Position numbers and translations under genes: made by a program
The notes under the pieces: model-generated
Databases searched by the model: none
The model's input: the letters and a program-made list of their open reading frames with translations, nothing else
What the model was told of the DNA's origin: nothing
In this document: piece by piece, positions 45,180 to 49,312 of the stretch
Layout: each line of letters begins with the position of its first letter
Position numbering within the stretch: position 1 is the stretch's first letter
NCBI RefSeq assembly: GCF_001877785.1
Contig: NZ_MINN01000073.1
Coordinates: 1-49,312 of the forward strand
Origin: Rossellomorea aquimaris
Lineage (GTDB): Bacteria > Bacillota > Bacilli > Bacillales > Bacillaceae_B
DNA length: 49,312 nucleotides
Direction of reading: 5' to 3'

Positions 45180-45401
45180 TCCACAGGTTTGAGTGAATTC
45201 ACGTCACTCAAACCTTCTTTATTCCACATGGATATCCACATGTCGAATGTTGACGAAACCTTGTTCACAGAAGTTTTCCACATTATCCACAGATAAATCC
45301 ACAGTTATACACAATTCTACACTGAATTACCCATATCTTTTTCACAAGGTGTTCACATCTTATCCGAAGTTATTAACAATTTATCCACAGACTGTTGATA
45401 A
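45177..45401. promoter_or_regulatory. DnaA-box cluster between ydiF and tsaD
   Basis: Two perfect boxes TTATCCACA (45283-45291 and 45381-45389) are present. Near matches are TTATACACA (45305-45313) and, on the other strand, TTATCAACA (45393-45401). Weaker ones are TAATCCACA (45177), ATATCCACA (45232), TTTTCCACA (45274), AAATCCACA (45295) and TTTTTCACA (45338). No dnaA gene, AT-rich unwinding element or replication gene is here. I recall, without being able to check, that a stable DnaA-binding cluster was reported near gcp (tsaD) in B. subtilis. Confidence 0.8.
45185..45221 (+). terminator. Terminator after ydiF
   Basis: AGGTTTGAGTG-AATTCACGT-CACTCAAACCT is followed by TCTTTATT, directly after the stop codon. 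It lies within the DnaA-box cluster. Confidence 0.75.
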
Positions 45402-45412
45402 AACGTATGTTC

Positions 45413-45459
45413 CCTAAAAAAAGCCCCGACAAGGTTGATGCACCCCATCGAAGCTTTAA
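45413..45459 (-). terminator. Terminator after tsaD
   Basis: The stem AAGCTTCGA...TCGGGGCTT has two G-U pairs and an inner GGT/ACC pairing. It is followed by TTTTTAGGG on the minus strand, a few bases after the stop. Confidence 0.7.
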
Positions 45460-45462
45460 CAA

Positions 45463-46479
45463 TCAAAAATCCTCAATATCCAATCCAGGATTGGCGTTCA
45501 TCGCCATATCCCCTCTTTTGCCTTGTTCAAACAATACAGTACCTGCAGCAGCAATCATCGCGGCATTATCCGTACACAAGGATAACGGTGGAATGATCAG
45601 TTCAGTATCCAGTTCCTTGAACGCTTCTTCCAAAGCAGCCCTCAGCCCTTTATTGGCAGCCACTCCGCCGGCCAACAGCAGTTGTTCCACTTTATACTCA
45701 TTCACTGCCCTTACCGTTTTTGTCACAAGCACATCAATCACACTGGCCTGGAAGCTTGCGGCAAGATCTTGTGGATAAATGGTCCGGCCTTTTTGCTTCG
45801 CATTGTGAAGCGTGTTGATAACGGCTGATTTCAATCCGCTGAAACTGAAATCATATGACCCTTCTTCCAGCCATGCACGTGGAAGGTCAAGGGTCGGCTC
45901 CCCTTCATGGGCCAGGCGGTCGATATGAGGACCTCCCGGATAAGGGAGACTAAGTGTCCTTGCCACCTTATCGTATGCCTCCCCTGCAGCGTCATCACGC
46001 GTTTCGCCGATGACCTCGAAAGAACCATGCTCCTTCATCAGCACAAGTTCTGTATGTCCACCTGAAACGACAAGCGACAATAGAGGGAACTTCATTTCTT
46101 TCACAAGACGGTTTGCGTAAATATGCCCCGCGATATGATGAACGCCGACCAGCGGCTTGTTATGAGCAAACGCAAGAGCTTTCGCAGCATTCACCCCGAT
46201 AAGCAATGCCCCCACCAAACCGGGTCCTTCCGTGACAGCAATACAATCGATCTCTTCCATTGTCATTTCTGCCTGTTCAAGTGCCTCTTCCAGCACCAGC
46301 GTCACCTGCTCCACATGGTGGCGCGAAGCGATTTCCGGCACCACTCCGCCGAATCGCTTATGACTTTCAATTTGGGAAGAAACGATATTCGTCACAATCT
46401 TCGTACCATTTTTAATGATAGCCACGGCTGTTTCATCACAACTTGTCTCTATTCCTAACACATACGTATCTTTTTTCAT
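45463..46479 (-). CDS. tsaD: tRNA t6A synthesis protein TsaD (Gcp/Kae1)
   Basis: This is the catalytic subunit that transfers threonylcarbamoyl to A37 of ANN-decoding tRNAs. The 338 residues carry the ASKHA ATPase start [13 protein letters not shown], the metal-binding HHIAGH (H115, H119) and GLKSAVINT with VAANKGLR. The ATG at 46479 overlaps the rimI stop as ATGA; the longer frame begins at a GTG inside rimI without a site. The gene follows tsaB and rimI in one operon. Confidence 0.97.
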   Translation of the reverse strand: MKKDTYVLGIETSCDETAVAIIKNGTKIVTNIVSSQIESHKRFGGVVPEIASRHHVEQVTLVLEEALEQAEMTMEEIDCIAVTEGPGLVGALLIGVNAAKALAFAHNKPLVGVHHIAGHIYANRLVKEMKFPLLSLVVSGGHTELVLMKEHGSFEVIGETRDDAAGEAYDKVARTLSLPYPGGPHIDRLAHEGEPTLDLPRAWLEEGSYDFSFSGLKSAVINTLHNAKQKGRTIYPQDLAASFQASVIDVLVTKTVRAVNEYKVEQLLLAGGVAANKGLRAALEEAFKELDTELIIPPLSLCTDNAAMIAAAGTVLFEQGKRGDMAMNANPGLDIEDF

Positions 46480-46913
46480 AAATTCACCCACATTACTAAA
46501 GCATCTTCTTGATTATCTGAATAATACCGTCTTCGGATACCGCCGTCTTGAAAACCCATTTTCCTATATAACCCTTTCGCTGCCTCGTTGCTGACCCTTA
46601 CTTCCAGTGTCATCACACGGGCTCCGACCTCTTTAGCGATCTCCATGATCCCCTTCATGAGTGCTTCACCAAGTCCTTTCCCCCTGTAATCAGGCAGGAC
46701 AGCGACATTCGTGATATGCGCCTCATCCACAACAAGCCAGACCCCGCAGTAACCGGCTATACTCTCTCCGTCCTCCACGACGAGATAAGTGGACAAGTGG
46801 TTCTGTTCTATTTCGTTGTAAAAGGCCTCACGGGTCCAGGGAATACTGAACGAACAATGCTCGATTTCCATCACCGCATCTAAATCATCAACCGTCATAA
46901 ATCGAATTTCCAT
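46476..46913 (-). CDS. rimI: Ribosomal protein S18 alanine N-acetyltransferase RimI
   Basis: This GNAT-fold enzyme transfers acetyl from acetyl-CoA to a protein N-terminus. The 145 residues contain [17 protein letters not shown] (acetyl-CoA loop RGKGLG), [19 protein letters not shown] and the C-terminal [12 protein letters not shown]. It sits between tsaB and tsaD, the usual position. The start has GGAT a few bases upstream, a weak site. Confidence 0.93.
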   Translation of the reverse strand: MEIRFMTVDDLDAVMEIEHCSFSIPWTREAFYNEIEQNHLSTYLVVEDGESIAGYCGVWLVVDEAHITNVAVLPDYRGKGLGEALMKGIMEIAKEVGARVMTLEVRVSNEAAKGLYRKMGFQDGGIRRRYYSDNQEDALVMWVNL

Positions 46914-46933
46914 ATCCTGAACGATCCTTTTTC

Positions 46934-47632
46934 TTATTTAGAATTTTTTTGTGCCTCTAACCATTTCACTTCAGCCTCAGCCAGGCGGATATAATTAGGA
47001 ACAACCTCATGAGCTGTCTTTTCTTCCATTTGAGCACCTATAAGCGCAAGCTCGGATGGACGCGGATTATGGCTCACGAAAGGAGCAATCCTCGCCTGAT
47101 CTCCCAGCACTTCTTTTATAACAGCCTCATGAATGCCGACATCGTTTCCTACAAATAAAATCTCCCCGTCGCACCCCTTCAACTTTTCCACCCAATCAGC
47201 AAGTAAAAGGTTCCGGTCTTCTTCAATCAACTGGATCTTATCTCCTTCAAATTTGTACAATCCTGTATAGACCTGCCCTCTTCTTGCGTCAAAGATGGGC
47301 GATATATAACCATTAAAATGGCGGCCGGAAGAAGCGAGCACCGCCAGACTGGAAACAGGCACCAACGGTATATTCAACGACCAGGCAAGTGTCTTTGCCA
47401 TCGTGACCCCGATGCGGACCCCAGTATACGAACCGGGTCCATTCGCCACGACGATCTTCGTCAGCTCTTTAGGTTCCGTCTCACACTCTTTCAAAAGCTG
47501 CTCAACGGCCGGCATCGCCCTTACAGAATGATTTTTCTTAAAATTGGTGATATACTCACCAATCACTTTCCCTTCATCAATTAACGCAACCCCAAGAGGA
47601 TAGTTCGAGGTATCGATCGACAATATCTTCAT
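46934..47632 (-). CDS. tsaB: tRNA t6A synthesis protein TsaB (YeaZ)
   Basis: This non-catalytic partner of TsaD forms a heterodimer in t6A synthesis. The 232 residues start ILSIDTSNYPLGVALIDEGK and contain VVANGPGSYTGVRIGVTMAKTLA, the family signature. It overlaps tsaE by four bases and has AAGGAG before the ATG. Confidence 0.95.
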   Translation of the reverse strand: MKILSIDTSNYPLGVALIDEGKVIGEYITNFKKNHSVRAMPAVEQLLKECETEPKELTKIVVANGPGSYTGVRIGVTMAKTLAWSLNIPLVPVSSLAVLASSGRHFNGYISPIFDARRGQVYTGLYKFEGDKIQLIEEDRNLLLADWVEKLKGCDGEILFVGNDVGIHEAVIKEVLGDQARIAPFVSHNPRPSELALIGAQMEEKTAHEVVPNYIRLAEAEVKWLEAQKNSK

Positions 47633-48084
47633 GAAACAATCTCCTTACATAACTCATTATACCTTTGCCCGTAAGGCTTTAATACAATTCTCCTGCTCGT
47701 ATCGCCTTCCCTGTAAATCGACAGGTTCAACAATTCGCCCGGGAGCTGGTCTTTGATCAAATGCGCCCACTCGACGACCGTCACTCCCTCACCTTCAAAA
47801 TACTCTTCAAAACCCAAGTCTTCAAAGGAATCATCCAGGCGGTACACATCCATATGATAAAAAGGCAGACGCCCCTTATATTCTTTAATAATGGTAAACG
47901 TAGGGCTGTTCACCGTCTTCATAACGCCAAGCCCTTTCGCAAGGCCCTTCGTAAAAGTCGTCTTCCCGGCACCAAGATCACCTTCTAATGTTATCACATC
48001 TCCAGGCTGAAGGTATTGTGCCAGTTTCTCTGCAAATGCCCCCGTCTCCTCGGGAGTCTCCGTCATCATTTCATACTGATCCAT
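47629..48084 (-). CDS. tsaE: tRNA t6A synthesis ATPase TsaE (YjeE)
   Basis: This P-loop ATPase supports the TsaB-TsaD dimer. The 151 residues carry Walker A GDLGAGKT (35-42), [24 protein letters not shown] and the HMDVYRL and EWAHLI motifs. GAGGAGA precedes the ATG. It is the first gene of the t6A operon, and a hairpin with a T-run sits directly in its leader. In B. subtilis thiL precedes it, but no thiL is present here. Confidence 0.95.
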   Translation of the reverse strand: MDQYEMMTETPEETGAFAEKLAQYLQPGDVITLEGDLGAGKTTFTKGLAKGLGVMKTVNSPTFTIIKEYKGRLPFYHMDVYRLDDSFEDLGFEEYFEGEGVTVVEWAHLIKDQLPGELLNLSIYREGDTSRRIVLKPYGQRYNELCKEIVS

Positions 48085-48111
48085 ATCTATCTCCTCAACT
48101 TAAGTAGAGTA

Positions 48112-48139
48112 TAAAAAAACCTTAGGACAGCACCTAAGG
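48112..48139 (-). terminator. Terminator-like hairpin in the tsaE leader
   Basis: CCTTAGG-TGCTGT-CCTAAGG is followed by TTTTTTTATA on the minus strand, about 28 bases before the tsaE start. Transcription into tsaE must either pass through it or start from a promoter inside that short gap. Confidence 0.75.
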
Positions 48140-48360
48140 GATAATGTATATATGTAGTTTACCCTTTTTGGGGTATTTGAGTAAAGTGCATGGGAGTGGT
48201 TGTCCATATTTAAGGAAAGAAAAAGGTTTTTTGAGGTTTTTGCAGCACTTTTAGTGATTTATCTGAAAAATTCATACATAATCGGCGGCTAATTCCGTGA
48301 AATTCCTTTTCATGGCTGTAATTAGGTGGCCAGAAGCACCCGGTGATGCTTTGTTTAGGG

Positions 48361-48480
48361 ATTTATGATCCATTTTCCAGATTTATGATCCATTCTAGAG
48401 ATTTATGATCCTAATTCAGGATTTATGATCCATTCTGGAAATATATGATCCATTTTACAATTTTATGATCTTTTAATAAT
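48361..48480. repeat. Tandem array, six 20-bp units
   Basis: Six 20-bp units with exact spacing begin ATTTATGATCCATTT, ATTTATGATCCATTC, ATTTATGATCCTAAT, ATTTATGATCCATTC, ATATATGATCCATTT and TTTTATGATCTTTTA. The first 11-12 bases are conserved and the last 8 vary. It lies between tRNA-Asp and tsaE, where B. subtilis has thiL. Apart from this and the two terminators, the 48085-48610 gap holds nothing I can assign. Confidence 0.82.
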
Positions 48481-48561
48481 GATTCTAAATAAAATTCAAA
48501 AGTAGAAATCCCTTCTTCATACCACGTACACTCTTCCATTCCAGTGATCAATATAAAAAAT

Positions 48562-48598
48562 AAAGACAAATAAAAAAACGAAACAAAAGTTTCGTTTA
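48562..48598 (-). terminator. Terminator of the rRNA-tRNA operon
   Basis: AAACGAAAC-TTTT-GTTTCGTTT is followed by TTTTATTTGTC on the minus strand, about 12 bases after tRNA-Asp. Confidence 0.85.
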
Positions 48599-48610
48599 CG
48601 TGTAAAGTAA

Positions 48611-48687
48611 TGGCGGTCTGGACGGGACTCGAACCCGCGACCTCCTGCGTGACAGGCAGGCATTCTAACCAACTGAACTACCAGACC
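48611..48687 (-). tRNA. tRNA-Asp (GTC)
   Basis: The cloverleaf reads GGTCTGGTAGTTCAG ... CTGTCAC ... GGTTCGAGTCC ... CCA, with anticodon GTC and an encoded CCA end. It is 77 bases long with all stems paired. It is the last gene of the rRNA operon, as in the B. subtilis trnE pair. Confidence 0.98.
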
Positions 48688-48695
48688 AGAGATTT

Positions 48696-48779
48696 TTGCG
48701 CCAGCAAAAGATCTTTCATTAATTTGCGTTAGCAAAAGAACTTACATTACCTTGCGTCAGCAAAATATTCATCCATCAG
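48696..48779. repeat. Three 28-bp hairpin units in the fMet-Asp tRNA spacer
   Basis: Three units with exact 28-bp spacing begin TTGCGCCAGCAAAAG, TTGCGTTAGCAAAAG and TTGCGTCAGCAAAAT. Each can fold as TTTGC-NNNN-GCAAA. They occupy most of the spacer between the two tRNAs. Confidence 0.75.
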
Positions 48780-48818
48780 TCACCCATTAGATGTTTATTT
48801 ACTTTTGCAAAAATGGTA

Positions 48819-48892
<74 letters not shown>

Positions 48893-48972
48893 ACGATAAG
48901 ATTGGGTAATATATAGAGTATACCACACTATATGTTACCAATGTTGGATTGTGTGAAAAAAATTTTATATCC

Positions 48973-49089
<117 letters not shown>

Positions 49090-49187
49090 CGAATATTCAA
49101 TTGAAGGATTTGTTCCTTCAAAACTAGATAAAGGATTGATGTCAAGAATACCGGTATTGCCGTTGTGTTCATTTAAAAATGACTCTT

Positions 49188-49312
<125 letters not shown>

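Noticed and set aside
45177..45401. Second replication origin
   Set aside because: DnaA boxes alone are present; there is no AT-rich unwinding stretch next to them and no dnaA or dnaN gene. A titration or regulatory cluster is more likely.
48361..48480. Possible CRISPR array
   Set aside because: Units are 20 bp with a half-conserved pattern and no repeat-spacer alternation; no cas gene is in the window. The same holds for 13085-13189 and 37297-37380.

Overview
The window is chromosomal DNA from a low-to-moderate GC Bacillaceae bacterium. Gene order, Shine-Dalgarno sites, sigma-A promoters, CIRCE control of groESL and guanine riboswitches all resemble Bacillus subtilis. The order rrn-tRNA(fMet)-tRNA(Asp)-tsaE-tsaB-rimI-tsaD-ydiF-rex-tatA-tatC-ydiK-ydiL-groES-groEL ... 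MoxR-DUF58-transglutaminase-guaA-pbuG matches the rrnE-to-guaA/pbuG part of the B. subtilis map. The genus is uncertain. Nearly everything is on the minus strand, so the right end (3' end of 23S, then 5S) is upstream and the left end (5' end of another 16S gene with tandem promoters) is downstream. Two rRNA operons in the same orientation therefore bracket about 48 kb.

Layout from right to left. 49.3-48.6 kb: 23S/5S tail, tRNA-fMet, tRNA-Asp and the operon terminator. 48.1-45.5 kb: t6A-synthesis genes tsaE-tsaB-rimI-tsaD. 45.4-45.2 kb: a cluster of DnaA boxes. Then ydiF (ABC-F, plus strand), rex-tatA-tatC, ydiL-ydiK and the CIRCE-controlled groES-groEL. 37.1-30.8 kb: a MarR regulator divergent from an MFS exporter, a lipoprotein transglutaminase with a nucleoside hydrolase, and an AlaX-type alanyl-tRNA editing protein. 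30.2-18.4 kb: a tight 15-gene Tad/Flp pilus operon. 18.3-12 kb: a broken membrane-protein gene, a Spo0M-like arrestin fold protein, a zinc-ribbon protein, and the NAD genes pncB and nadE. 12.9-8.5 kb: MoxR-DUF58-transglutaminase. 8.5-4.4 kb: guaA and pbuG, each behind its own guanine riboswitch. 3.9-0.7 kb: glcT and ptsG with the GlcT-responsive antiterminator.

The accessory part is the Tad operon. It has the expected monoderm core (CpaB, CpaE, TadA, TadB, TadC, a 68-residue pilin, TadE and TadG-like pseudopilins; no secretin and no prepilin peptidase here). It also carries a free-standing VWA lipoprotein, a 545-residue secreted protein built of hexapeptide and 12-residue repeats with a C-terminal glycine-rich hydrophobic segment, and four or five small membrane proteins that I cannot assign. 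This cargo is the best candidate for something undescribed.

The second notable layer is non-coding. Seven palindromic elements fall into a nested system: a roughly 110-125 bp core hairpin occurs alone, or inserted into either of two different arm palindromes that also occur empty, and in one copy the core is flipped. Most sit right beside intrinsic terminators, including inside the ptsG and guaA leaders. Three other gaps hold arrays of 20- or 21-bp units, about two helical turns each, and the fMet-Asp tRNA spacer holds three 28-bp hairpin units.

All calls come from reading the sequence; no database search was run. Start sites were moved where a Shine-Dalgarno site or a known homologue's N-terminus favoured an internal codon (pbuG, nadE, pncB, groES, ydiL, rex, tsaD, tatC and others).
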